DNA from: Ancrocorticia sp039812645
Lineage (GTDB): Bacteria; Actinomycetota; Actinomycetes; Actinomycetales; Actinomycetaceae
Direction: 5' to 3'
DNA length: 64,000 bases
NCBI GenBank assembly: GCA_039812645.1
Contig: JBDIAV010000008.1
Coordinates: 1-64,000 of the forward strand
Under the pieces are notes generated by a model. It saw only the letters and a program-made list of their open reading frames with translations. It did not search any database and was not told the DNA's origin. Positions 52,136 through 61,100 of the stretch are shown in pieces; within the stretch, counting starts at the first letter, position 1, and each line of letters begins with the position of its first letter. The translations under genes and the position numbers were made by a program.

Positions 52136-52840
52136 TCAGGCCGCCATCTCCCGCGAGTACTGGGCAATAACCGCCCCGGGCTCGCCGTCGGCAACAATCT
52201 GCCCGTGGTCGATCCAGATGACGCGTTCCATCTCCCCCGCCAACTCCAGATCGTGCGTGGAAACGACGAGTTGCTGGGGCAGCGCGGCCAGGGCTCGGCG
52301 CAAGGTGTGCCGATTGCGCAAGTCCAGTAGCGTGGTGGGTTCATCAGCGACGACGACGCCCGGTTCCACAGCCAGCACCGTGGTAAGCGAGACGAGTTGC
52401 CTTTCACCGCCCGAAAGATCGTAGATCGACTGTTCAGCAACGGTGCCGAGCCCGCGAACCTCTAGAAGTTCGCGGGCTCGGGCACGCCGTTCCGCACGGT
52501 TCTTGATGGTGGAGCGCAGCGAGAGTTGAACATCATCGAGTGGGGTGGACATGACGAGCTGTGCCAAAGGATCGGTGAACACGTAACCCACGTGTTTACG
52601 CACTCGCACCAGTTCTCGCGCGGTCGACAGACCGTCGATGATCACCTCACCACAGCTTGGCATAACGAGGCCGTTAAAAAGCTTGAGGAGTGTCGACTTT
52701 CCCGAACCGTTAGCGCCGATCACGGCAATACGAGACTCCCCGAGTTGTACGCTGATAGAACGCAGCAACGTCTTCTTTGCTCCACGCTCAGGTGAGGCGA
52801 GATCATCAACTTCTACGGTAACATCACGCAGCTCGATCAT
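52136..52840 (-). CDS. bioM: ECF transporter ATPase, biotin type
   Basis: A 234-residue ABC ATPase. Walker A is GANGSGKST, the signature LSGGERQ, Walker B VVVADEPTTLLD and the H-loop VVSTHDLEL. It energises biotin uptake with BioY and BioN, which flank it on the same strand. Only one ATPase gene is present, as in typical bioYMN loci. Confidence 0.9.
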   Translation of the reverse strand: MIELRDVTVEVDDLASPERGAKKTLLRSISVQLGESRIAVIGANGSGKSTLLKLFNGLVMPSCGEVIIDGLSTARELVRVRKHVGYVFTDPLAQLVMSTPLDDVQLSLRSTIKNRAERRARARELLEVRGLGTVAEQSIYDLSGGERQLVSLTTVLAVEPGVVVADEPTTLLDLRNRHTLRRALAALPQQLVVSTHDLELAGEMERVIWIDHGQIVADGEPGAVIAQYSREMAA

Positions 52841-52948
52841 CGTTGGCTCACGCCCACTCGTCGGTTTCCGTTCATCAAGGCCGTCGCTTCCTATCCATCA
52901 ACATCGAGAATCCAGCAGCGTCTCTCTATCGTTAACGAATATTTATCG

Positions 52949-53560
52949 TTAGCGGCGCCCCAGGATACGAGGGAATGCCCGAACAATTGCAAGAGCAGTC
53001 ATGCCCGCGAGAACGGCCTTGATGAGATCCAATCCCAGGAATCCAATGGTTGTCCCAAGTGCACCAGAGAAGGGCATCCCGGCATTGATCATGAGTCCCG
53101 CAACTCCCGCGGCATGCAGGATGAGCAACCCGGCAATGGCCGCAAGTGTAAGTCCAACGAGCGCCAGCGCCCCCTTGGTAACCCGGCGCAAAACCAGAGT
53201 CGCAAGCGGCCCGGCAACAAGTGCGGCAAGAACATAACCCACGAGATAACCACCGGTCGGCCCCTGTAACACCGCGATTCCGCTGGAACCCCCTGCGAAG
53301 ACAGGAAGGCCAAAAAGGCCCGCTGCCACATAAAGAACAGCCGCTAAGAAACCTTGCCATGCGCCCAGCACCAGCGGATTAAGCAGCACAATAAGGATCG
53401 TCATCGAGAACGGCACAGGGCCGATCATGAACCCAGGAATAAGGGCGAAAGCAGCGATGAGGGCCGCGAATACGGCAATGAGGGCGATATTGACACCCGT
53501 GGCGGCGCCACCGGCACCAGCCATGGCAGGCGCCTTTCGGCGAGAACTCGTCTGGGACAT
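52949..53560 (-). CDS. bioY: Biotin transporter S component BioY
   Basis: The membrane protein that binds biotin. 203 residues with about six helices. The signature GGSSGIAVLQGPTGGYLVGYVLA and the FSMTILIVLLNPLVLG segment identify BioY. First gene of the operon, 108 nt before bioM. Direct repeats upstream (53571-53593) may be an operator. Confidence 0.93.
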   Translation of the reverse strand: MSQTSSRRKAPAMAGAGGAATGVNIALIAVFAALIAAFALIPGFMIGPVPFSMTILIVLLNPLVLGAWQGFLAAVLYVAAGLFGLPVFAGGSSGIAVLQGPTGGYLVGYVLAALVAGPLATLVLRRVTKGALALVGLTLAAIAGLLILHAAGVAGLMINAGMPFSGALGTTIGFLGLDLIKAVLAGMTALAIVRAFPRILGRR

Positions 53561-53570
53561 TCCACCAACC

Positions 53571-53593
53571 TAACTTACCTATCAGTAACTTAC
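53571..53593. promoter_or_regulatory. Direct repeat upstream of bioY, candidate operator
   Basis: TAACTTAC occurs at 53571-53578 and 53586-53593, a 15-nt period, 10-33 nt before the bioY start. A biotin-responsive regulator is plausible, but the motif does not match one I can name. Confidence 0.4.
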
Positions 53594-53656
53594 GCCAGTG
53601 TAGCTTATAGAGACGTGTTGGGCCGAGATCTGCACAACACCCAGCATGCGCGTCTA

Positions 53657-54004
53657 CTAGCCCCAGCCAAGTTCGTGGAGCCGATCTTCTTCGATACCGT
53701 AGTAGTGCGCGATCTCGTGAACCAGCGTCACGTGGATCTCGTCCGCCAACTGCTGACGGTCCTCGCAGAAATCCACGAGATTCTCACGATACAAAATGAT
53801 GCGATCCGGTTCATCACCAAATCCGTAATCCCCGCGGTCGACGAGTGCTACCCCTTCATACACTCCGAGCAGGTCGCTATCGTCTTCCGGGCGATCCTCA
53901 ATGAGAAAAACAACGTTATCCAGATGAGTGAACATCTCATCCGGCAGCGCATCTAGTTCGTCGGCTACCATCTCTTCGAACTCTTCCGGAGATACCTCAA
54001 GCAT
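53657..54004 (-). CDS. Minimal zincin-like metallopeptidase family protein
   Basis: 115 residues. The HEIAHYYGI motif near the C-terminus is an HExxH zinc site with a following Glu-rich helix, and the acidic FEEMVADELDALPDE N-terminus is typical of this family (DUF1025-like). Catalytic activity is not proven in the family. The ATG at 54004 follows a TAAACT box by 6 nt, so a leaderless message is likely; the box overlaps the stop codon of the ABC ATPase gene on the same strand. Confidence 0.88.
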   Translation of the reverse strand: MLEVSPEEFEEMVADELDALPDEMFTHLDNVVFLIEDRPEDDSDLLGVYEGVALVDRGDYGFGDEPDRIILYRENLVDFCEDRQQLADEIHVTLVHEIAHYYGIEEDRLHELGWG

Positions 54005-54010
54005 GATCCA

Positions 54011-54016
54011 AGTTTA
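54011..54016 (-). promoter_or_regulatory. Candidate -10 box, leaderless zincin gene
   Basis: TAAACT on the minus strand with a 6-nt spacer before the ATG. It includes the TAA stop of the upstream ATPase gene. Confidence 0.4.
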
Positions 54017-54862
54017 CTCGGACGAGGCGGCAACCCTTCGGCTATACGTGCCGGCCCGGGGCACGATCATTGGGGTTCCCGTTTCCGGATCCATGATCAC
54101 CCTAGATTTCACTCCGAAAATGGACTCGATAGTCTCGTCCGTGAGAACTTCTTCCGGTGTCCCATGCGCGTAAACACGCCCATCACGCATGGCAATCATA
54201 CGATCGGCGTATCGTGCGGCCTGGTTGAGATCATGCAGGACCGCGATAATGGTTGTCCCAAATTCCTGGTTGAGTTCCCGACAGAGCTCAAGGATTTCGA
54301 ACTGGTGACAGAGGTCGAGATAGGTCGTCGGCTCGTCCAAAAGCAGTACCCGCGTCTGTTGGGCGAGCACCATCGCGATCCAGACACGCTGGCGTTGACC
54401 GCCAGAAAGGCTTGCCACTTCTCGCTCTGCAAGAGAGAACGTACCCGTGCGCTCCAGCGCGACGACGACGGCGGCCTCGTCGGCTTCCGTCCACTGATGG
54501 AGCATGCCCTGGTGCGGGAAACGACCGCGCGCAACAAGATCACCAACCGTGATCGAGTCAGGCACGATCGCCGTCTGCGCGAGAAACCCTACCTCTCGTG
54601 CAAATTCCTTTGCCCCATAGGTATCGACAGGTTTCCCCTCCAACATCACACCACCCTCCTGAGGAGTGAGGATGCGTCCGAGCGCCCGAAGGAAGGTCGA
54701 TTTACCACAGGCGTTGGGCCCGACAATGACGGTCATTGAACCGGGCTCGATCTGCGCGGAGACTTCCTTGAGGACAGGGGCGTTGTTGTTTGAGTAAGCC
54801 AGGGTGACGTTGGAGGCGGTGAATCCGCCTCCAACGTGTGGCCTGGCGTCTAGTGTGCTCAA
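54014..54862 (-). CDS. Siderophore-iron ABC transporter ATP-binding protein
   Basis: A 282-residue FepC/FhuC-type ATPase. Walker A GPNACGKST (one Ala in place of the usual Gly), signature LSGGQRQR, Walker B VLLLDEPTTYLD and H-loop VLHDLNQAARY. It serves the two FecCD permeases encoded on the other strand. The start is TTG overlapping the binding-protein stop (TTGA), which is unusual but gives the full N-terminus; no downstream start is plausible. Confidence 0.9.
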   Translation of the reverse strand: MSTLDARPHVGGGFTASNVTLAYSNNNAPVLKEVSAQIEPGSMTVIVGPNACGKSTFLRALGRILTPQEGGVMLEGKPVDTYGAKEFAREVGFLAQTAIVPDSITVGDLVARGRFPHQGMLHQWTEADEAAVVVALERTGTFSLAEREVASLSGGQRQRVWIAMVLAQQTRVLLLDEPTTYLDLCHQFEILELCRELNQEFGTTIIAVLHDLNQAARYADRMIAMRDGRVYAHGTPEEVLTDETIESIFGVKSRVIMDPETGTPMIVPRAGTYSRRVAASSE

Positions 54863-55962
54863 CCCAGTGCGCCCTCGATCGCGGTGAGAATGCCGCGAGC
54901 TGCCGTGGGGCCAACATTGAGATAGAAGACATCGTCGTCAACTTCCACGGCCTGGCCCGACTCCACCGCGGTCAAGGTGGGCCACAGTGGCGCGGAGGTC
55001 AGTTCAGTCTCGTCGCCGCCCTGCACGCCGAAGAAGATCCAGTCCCCGTCGGCCTGTTCAAGCTGCTCGGCGCTGATATCCACCGAGGTTTCATCGGTAA
55101 ATGACTGGCTTTCAGGACGCGCCAATCCCGCATCCTCAGCGACAGAACCACTGAATGAGGCGATACCGAAGACGCGTGTGCGGTCACCATTCTTCCGCAG
55201 GAAGGACACGGTTGGGTTACCCGAGACGCCAGCGCCAAACTCAGCCGCGTCGGCATGGAACTTGTCCAGCCATGCCTGTGCCTCGTCAGTCTTACCCACG
55301 GAATCGGCAAGCAGTAGGAAGTCCTGCTTCCAGTACAGTCCCGTTCCCTGGGTCGCAACAGTGGGAGCAATGGCACTCAGCGCCGTATACATCGCACCCG
55401 CATCCTTGCCAGCGTTATTCATGACGATAAGGTCCGGGTTGGTATTAGCGATCGCCTCGATGTCCGGTTCGAAGCGGCTCCCCACATAGGTCATGGCTTC
55501 CAGTTCGGCACTGTCATCAGAAAAAGCCGTCGCAAGGTACGGCGGGATCATATCGGCGCCATCACCCGAGGTGGACGCAACAGGAACAATCCCGAGCGTG
55601 AGCATCACATCAGCCTGACCGGTCGAGATGACCACCACGCGCTGCGGCTCAGCTTCAAGGGTGGTTTCTCCTTGGAAGTGCTTAACGGTGCGGGGGAAGA
55701 CTCCGTCAGCTTGGCCGCTCCCCTTTCCTTCCGGCATGGTGCGGGGCGTCGTGTACTGGGCTGTGTCCGCAGCCTTGCTTTCTGCACTCGTGCTGTCAGT
55801 TACATCAGCCGATGCTGCGGGTGTGGTGCTCGGTGCCGCGGGTGACTCGGCTGGGTCAGTGCTCGAACAGCCCGCGAACAGTAGGCCTGCAACCACTAGC
55901 GAGACAAGACCGGCGGCTCGACGGGGCTTCACACGGTCTTTGACCAGGTTGTATGTCATCAT
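54859..55962 (-). CDS. Siderophore-iron ABC transporter binding lipoprotein
   Basis: 367 residues. A signal sequence with lipobox LFAGC at about 24-28 is followed by a Thr/Ser/Ala-rich linker, then a FepB/FatB-like binding domain (PQRVVVISTGQADVMLTLG and GSRFEPDIEAIANTNPDLIV). It captures a ferric siderophore at the cell surface. Starts at 55962 (or 55959), with a TAACCT box 7 nt upstream inside the DtxR site, so iron repression should be direct. Followed by the ATPase with a 4-nt overlap. Confidence 0.9.
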   Translation of the reverse strand: MMTYNLVKDRVKPRRAAGLVSLVVAGLLFAGCSSTDPAESPAAPSTTPAASADVTDSTSAESKAADTAQYTTPRTMPEGKGSGQADGVFPRTVKHFQGETTLEAEPQRVVVISTGQADVMLTLGIVPVASTSGDGADMIPPYLATAFSDDSAELEAMTYVGSRFEPDIEAIANTNPDLIVMNNAGKDAGAMYTALSAIAPTVATQGTGLYWKQDFLLLADSVGKTDEAQAWLDKFHADAAEFGAGVSGNPTVSFLRKNGDRTRVFGIASFSGSVAEDAGLARPESQSFTDETSVDISAEQLEQADGDWIFFGVQGGDETELTSAPLWPTLTAVESGQAVEVDDDVFYLNVGPTAARGILTAIEGALG

Positions 55963-55967
55963 GGAAG

Positions 55968-55986
55968 TTAGGTTAGCATAACCTAA
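55968..55986. promoter_or_regulatory. DtxR/IdeR iron box controlling divergent siderophore uptake genes
   Basis: TTAGGTTAGCATAACCTAA matches the DtxR/IdeR consensus TTAGGTTAGCCTAACCTAA at 18 of 19 positions. It fills almost the whole 25-nt gap between the two divergent start codons, so one dimer pair could block both -10 boxes under iron-replete conditions. Confidence 0.9.
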
Positions 55987-55987
55987 T

Positions 55988-57055
55988 ATGAGCGCAATAT
56001 CTTCGCCCGAGACAGCCGCGACAGATACGGGGAGTCCGCTCGCACAAAGTCGGACGGTCACCCGTCGCGGTACCGCGACGGGCGCGGCAGTGGCCGTCTG
56101 GGCGGTCGCTATCACACTGTGCATCTTCCTCAGTCTCGCCATCGGGTCCAAACCTCTCAGCTTCCCCGAGGTTTGGCATGGGCTAACCACCATTGATGAG
56201 ACCCGCGAATCGATTATCGTCTGGCAGCTGCGGATCCCTCGAACTGCGCTCGCGCTACTGGTCGGTGCGGCTCTGGCCGTCGCCGGAGTGATGATGCAAG
56301 CACTCACTCGTAACCCACTCGCTGAGCCAGGCATCCTCGGCGTGAACTCCGGCGCGGCGTTTTCCGTGGTGGTCGCCATCGTCGTACTTGGAGCCAGCGA
56401 CATCACCAGCTACATGTGGTTCGCGTTCATCGGTTCCGCCCTGGCCGCCGGGTTTGTTTATACGATCAGCATGCAGCGCTCTCGCGCCAGCGATCACGCA
56501 CGTCTCGTTCTCGCGGGCGCCGCACTATCGGCCTGCCTCGGGGCGCTCACCGGAATCATGACGATGTTCAATACCGATGCCTTCAGCTCCTACCGGTTCT
56601 GGGTTATCGGCTCCGTCGCTGAACGCGGGACGGCTCCGCTTATTGCGGTTACCCCCTTTATCGTCGTCGGGCTTCTCCTCGCATTGGGATCCGGGCCGAT
56701 GCTCAATGCTCTCGCCCTTGGTGACGAACAAGCTACATCACTCGGACTGAGACTGCCCCTTATCCGACTGCTTGCTTTCACCTCAATCACACTCTTATGC
56801 GGTGCCGCCACCGCGGCCGCCGGGCCAATTGGCTTTGTAGGCCTCGTCGTACCGCATGCTCTCCGGCTGCTGGTTGGAGTAGAACAAAGAACCCTGTTGC
56901 TACTTTCCCTGCTGTGCGGGCCGGTGCTCGTCCTGGCGGCGGACATCATTGGGCGCACCATCGCCCCGCCAGGGGAGCTCGAAGTTGGACTCGTCACCTC
57001 CTTCGTCGGCGCACCCATGCTTCTCGCGCTCATTATGAGGAGGCGCAATCTATGA
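55988..57055 (+). CDS. FecCD-family siderophore ABC permease, first subunit
   Basis: 355 residues, about nine to ten membrane helices. Signature segments are LRIPRTALALLVGAALAVAGVMMQALTRNPLAEPGILG and GPIGFVGLVVPHALRLLVG. The ATG at 55988 lies 2 nt after the DtxR box with no ribosome binding site, so the transcript is probably leaderless. Ends in an ATGA overlap with the second permease gene. Works with the minus-strand binding protein and ATPase. Confidence 0.92.
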   Translation: MSAISSPETAATDTGSPLAQSRTVTRRGTATGAAVAVWAVAITLCIFLSLAIGSKPLSFPEVWHGLTTIDETRESIIVWQLRIPRTALALLVGAALAVAGVMMQALTRNPLAEPGILGVNSGAAFSVVVAIVVLGASDITSYMWFAFIGSALAAGFVYTISMQRSRASDHARLVLAGAALSACLGALTGIMTMFNTDAFSSYRFWVIGSVAERGTAPLIAVTPFIVVGLLLALGSGPMLNALALGDEQATSLGLRLPLIRLLAFTSITLLCGAATAAAGPIGFVGLVVPHALRLLVGVEQRTLLLLSLLCGPVLVLAADIIGRTIAPPGELEVGLVTSFVGAPMLLALIMRRRNL

Positions 57056-58161
57056 CCGCTACACAACAGACCCCGCCGATATCGCGGATCCGGTTCACCC
57101 CACACGGATACCGGCGCGTACGCCTCCCGCGAGGCGTCACCCTGCTTCTCCACCGGCGGACTCTGGCCGTGGCAGGTGCGTTGCTCGTCGCAACCTTCGC
57201 TATCGCCGCCCTCACGGTAGCCACCGGTGCCTACGAACTCAGCTCCGCCGACGCCCTCAGGGTGCTCCTTTTCCGCACCGGCAGCGATCTCGACCGCTTC
57301 ATTGTGTTTGATCAACGCCTCCCGCGCGTCATCGCCGCCATCCTCGTGGGTGCCGCCCTCGCAGCCGCCGGCGCGATCTTCCAATCCGTCTCCCGTAACC
57401 CGCTGGGCAGCCCCGATATCATCGGTTTCACCACCGGCGCTGCCACCGGTGGCCTCCTTGTCATCCTCATTGGAGGAGCCGCCACGGCCGCCACCGTCGG
57501 AATCGGAACAATCCTCGGTGGTGCCATCACCGCGGTTGTTGTGGTCATTCTCAGCCTGCGCCGCGGGCTCAGCGGCGATCGACTCGTGCTCAGCGGCATC
57601 GCCATCGCCGCGATGCTCGCTTCGGTCAACGACTACCTTATTAGTCGCTCCGCGATTGAGGCCGCCGAAGTTGCCAAAGCCTGGCAATACGGCAGTCTCA
57701 ATACAATTTCCTGGCCGCCCATTTTTCCTCTAACCATCGTTACCGCCATCGCGATTCCCGCGGCACTCCTTTACGGCCGCCACCTCCGCACTCTCGAACT
57801 GGGCGACGACGCCGCAGTCGGCGTGGGCCTCACGCTCACCCGCACTCGGGTGAGCGTGCTTTTTATCGGCGTTGCCCTCACGGCAATCGCCGTCGCCACC
57901 GCGGGGCCGATTGGCTTTCTCGCTTTGGCTGCACCGCAACTCGCCCGGCGTCTGGCAAAGTCGCCGGGCGTATCAATCCTCGCCTCCACGGCCATGGGTG
58001 CCCTTATTCTCGCCGTCGCGGACCTCATCGCCCAGCGTGCGCTCACTCCCTTCCAGATCCCCGTCGGACTCGTCACCTCAGCAATCGGCGGAGCTTACCT
58101 CGTCTGGCTTCTCGTCTTCTCTCACCACAACTCCGCACTCAGCCCTCGGAAGTCCTCATGA
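57052..58161 (+). CDS. FecCD-family siderophore ABC permease, second subunit
   Basis: 369 residues. LRVLL...QRLPRVIAAILVGAALAAAGAIFQSVSRNPLGSPDIIG is the family motif, and GPIGFLALAAPQLARRL near the C-terminus contacts the ATPase. GAGGAG lies upstream within the preceding gene's end. Forms a heterodimer with the first permease. Ends 38 nt before the convergent transglutaminase fusion gene. Confidence 0.92.
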   Translation: MTATQQTPPISRIRFTPHGYRRVRLPRGVTLLLHRRTLAVAGALLVATFAIAALTVATGAYELSSADALRVLLFRTGSDLDRFIVFDQRLPRVIAAILVGAALAAAGAIFQSVSRNPLGSPDIIGFTTGAATGGLLVILIGGAATAATVGIGTILGGAITAVVVVILSLRRGLSGDRLVLSGIAIAAMLASVNDYLISRSAIEAAEVAKAWQYGSLNTISWPPIFPLTIVTAIAIPAALLYGRHLRTLELGDDAAVGVGLTLTRTRVSVLFIGVALTAIAVATAGPIGFLALAAPQLARRLAKSPGVSILASTAMGALILAVADLIAQRALTPFQIPVGLVTSAIGGAYLVWLLVFSHHNSALSPRKSS

Positions 58162-58199
58162 AGGCTCGCGCACCGAGAACATCACGCCGTCCGTTACCC

Positions 58200-61100
58200 C
58201 TATCCAAGACGACGTCGAGCGTGCGAAAGTAGCGAGCGCGGCAGGACTAAGGCCGTCACCCGAGCTGCTCCAGTGACATTCGCCCGCATCTCCGTCACCA
58301 CGGCAGCCACCGCGGCGAGGAGTGCGGCGTGGGTACCGTCCTCCTCGTGCCGCTTGGAACGTCTTACCGTCTCCTTCTCATCAGGGCTTTCCGCTTCTGC
58401 GGTAGGGGCGCCGTAGCGCTCCGCGTTCGCTTTCTCCAGGATCAGCTCGGCACCCGCAACGGCCTCGTCCCTTCTCACCAGCCCACTGGCAACTAGCCGC
58501 TCATATACCGCTTCCAACGTGAAGGCTCGCAATCCATTCGTGTCCAGGCCGAGGTCGACGGCGGTGTCCACCACCTCCTGCCACGCCATACGCGCCGGGT
58601 GGTCACCAGCGAGAATCATCGCTGCCCGGCGCCGCGACCGATACGCACGCACACCAGCGGGCCCTCCCGCAACCACAAGAAGCAGCACAATTGCACCCAC
58701 CCAGCGCCATACTCCACTCCCGTTCTCACTACCACCGGCATCTCCCACCGAAGTATCCGGGGCCATTTCTTCGGTCGTGGGATCCATGGTGACCATTGAC
58801 GGGCTCGGGGTGGGCTCCGCCGTCGTCGTGCTGGGTTCGGGCGAAGGTTCCGGATCGGACTCGGCGTCAGCGGCGGCTCCTCCACCCACACCGCCGGGGG
58901 TGGGCTCGAACGCTACCCATCCAAGATCCTCGATAAAAATCTCCGGCCAGGCGTGCAACTGTCGTCCGCGCACTTCTGTTGCGCTGCCCGCCCCTCCGAT
59001 GGACGCGTAACCCAGCGCAACCCGGGAAGGGATACCCACACTGCGAGCCATCACCGCAAACGTCGAAGCAAAATGTACGCAGTAGCCCCGCTTCGTCTGC
59101 AGCAACGCATCCATCACCTCAAACGGGTTGCCCGAGTCCATGCCCGGTTCGTAGGGGGCAGACTCGTCATATACGAACTCGCCGCTGGTGAAGTACTCCG
59201 CCAGCGCAGAGGCTGCAAAGTAAGGATCGTCCTCACCCACGGTAAGCTCCTTGGCGGTGGATACCACTGACTCGGGAACACCCTCGGGCAGCTGGAGATA
59301 AGGTTGGATGTCCTCGGGGGCATCGGAGACGTCGTCGTACCAGTGCGTTGTCTGTTCCACCGGAATGAGGGTGACGCCATCGTCCGCGAGTGTCATTCTC
59401 TGGAGATTAGAAGCATCGTTCGCTTCGAGGTACAGCTGCATGACCATTGAGTCCGTCAACACGGTGTACTCATCACCACGGCGAGTTCTCGCCTCATCCG
59501 AGCGCGCTGTATTGGAATCGCGCATCCACGTCCACTGGCTCGGATCGAAGCTTCCATGCGCGTTGGTCACGGCATAGGGATTCTGCGGCATCGGGAGCCA
59601 GTCGCTCACGAGCCCCGCAATAGTAATGGTCACCGAGTTCTCGCGGCCATACAGCTCACTATCAATTTTCTCGGGCATCACACCATAGGGAGAACGCCTC
59701 ACCGTGAGGTCATCGGAGCTCGGCTCCTCCTGGGGATGCCAGCGCCCCTCCGAGAAATCGTTCAGTGTGGCGAGAGGGAACCGTATGGGAAGGCCCTGAC
59801 CACCCGCATAGGTGAAGACCACCGCATTGCTTCGGGCACGTAGGTCCTCTCCCAGCGCCACGGTGAGATCAGGGACATCAGCGGAAAGCGACGAGCGGAC
59901 GATCTGTGTGTTCCACACTCGGTCCCGCGCCGCGGGAAAGACATGTACCATGCTTGCCGCAAGCGCTAGCGCGCACATCGCCGCAACAAAGCTAGCCTGG
60001 GTTCGCCGCGAGGAGCCCAGCCAGATGAGAATCACCAGCAGCACACCGGATGCAAGCAGCGTAAGCGGCCCAACGGACGTGCTCATGACGATCGGCGTCA
60101 CCACAAACGTTGCGAATGGGACCAGGCCTGCCACCAGGAACGAATCCAAAGCGACGAACAGCAGCGCACTCACGGTGATAACGAGCAAGACCACGATGAG
60201 CACGAAGTCCTGCGTTGCTCCCGCTACCGCCATCGGAGGGTCGCTCGACTGAATATCGAGATGGACGGACGCCAACTGCTCCAGGGGATGCCGCCACCAC
60301 TCTGAGAGACGATCGATCTCACCCATCGAATAAATGAAGGTGGCCAACGCAGCCGCACATCCCACACCCACCGCAGAGGTGCGCAACCGCCACCAGATCG
60401 CCCTCAGGCCCGCCGGAATAAGAAGAAGAATCACCGCCAGATTCCGCGCGTGCTGCATCCATGGTCCTGGCTCCAACACCGACGTCAGAGTGTGCACCGA
60501 AAGTAGCCACAAGGCAACAAGAATGCCCGCACCCACGAGCAACTGCGTGCGGGTCAGATGGGAGGGAGCGCGCCGGGCCGGGCCGCGCCTGCGCGACGAG
60601 TCGACGGCGGCACGGCCTTCCCCCGCCCTCCCCGGGAACGTGGGCATAAGAGCAGCACTGACCCTCACTTCGTGCCAGCTGCTTGCCCCTCTCGCCGTAA
60701 CTCCTCCCCGCATTGTGGCGGGCTCAGCACCCTCACGACCGCCCGAGGCTTCGGCGGCGGCAGTTTTCTCGTCGTCAGATCCGCAAGTGTAGATCGTGCC
60801 GTCCGGAGCGGCTGAGTTATCGAGAAGTGCCTGTAGGCGTGCGGTCAGTTTTCCTGTCACGACGACGGCCTGCCCCGCCCGAGTTCTTACAAAAGGATCG
60901 GTGATATCTGGGCGCGACTCGAGGCCTTCTCCAGATTCGATGCTTTCAACGCTTTCGGAGGATCGGACGTCGACGAGGGCCAGAACGCGAAGCAGCTCAT
61001 CGGCGGACGTTACCCTTCGAGCTTCCACATCGCCCGTCTGAAACCGCAGGTTTTCCCTCCTACCCAAAACGCGGACACCCACGGTCGCGGCCGTCGCCAC

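Noticed and set aside
53561..53580. DtxR-like half site before bioY (AACCTAAC on the plus strand)
   Set aside because: Only one half of the palindrome fits and biotin uptake is not normally iron-regulated; the direct repeat explains the sequence better.
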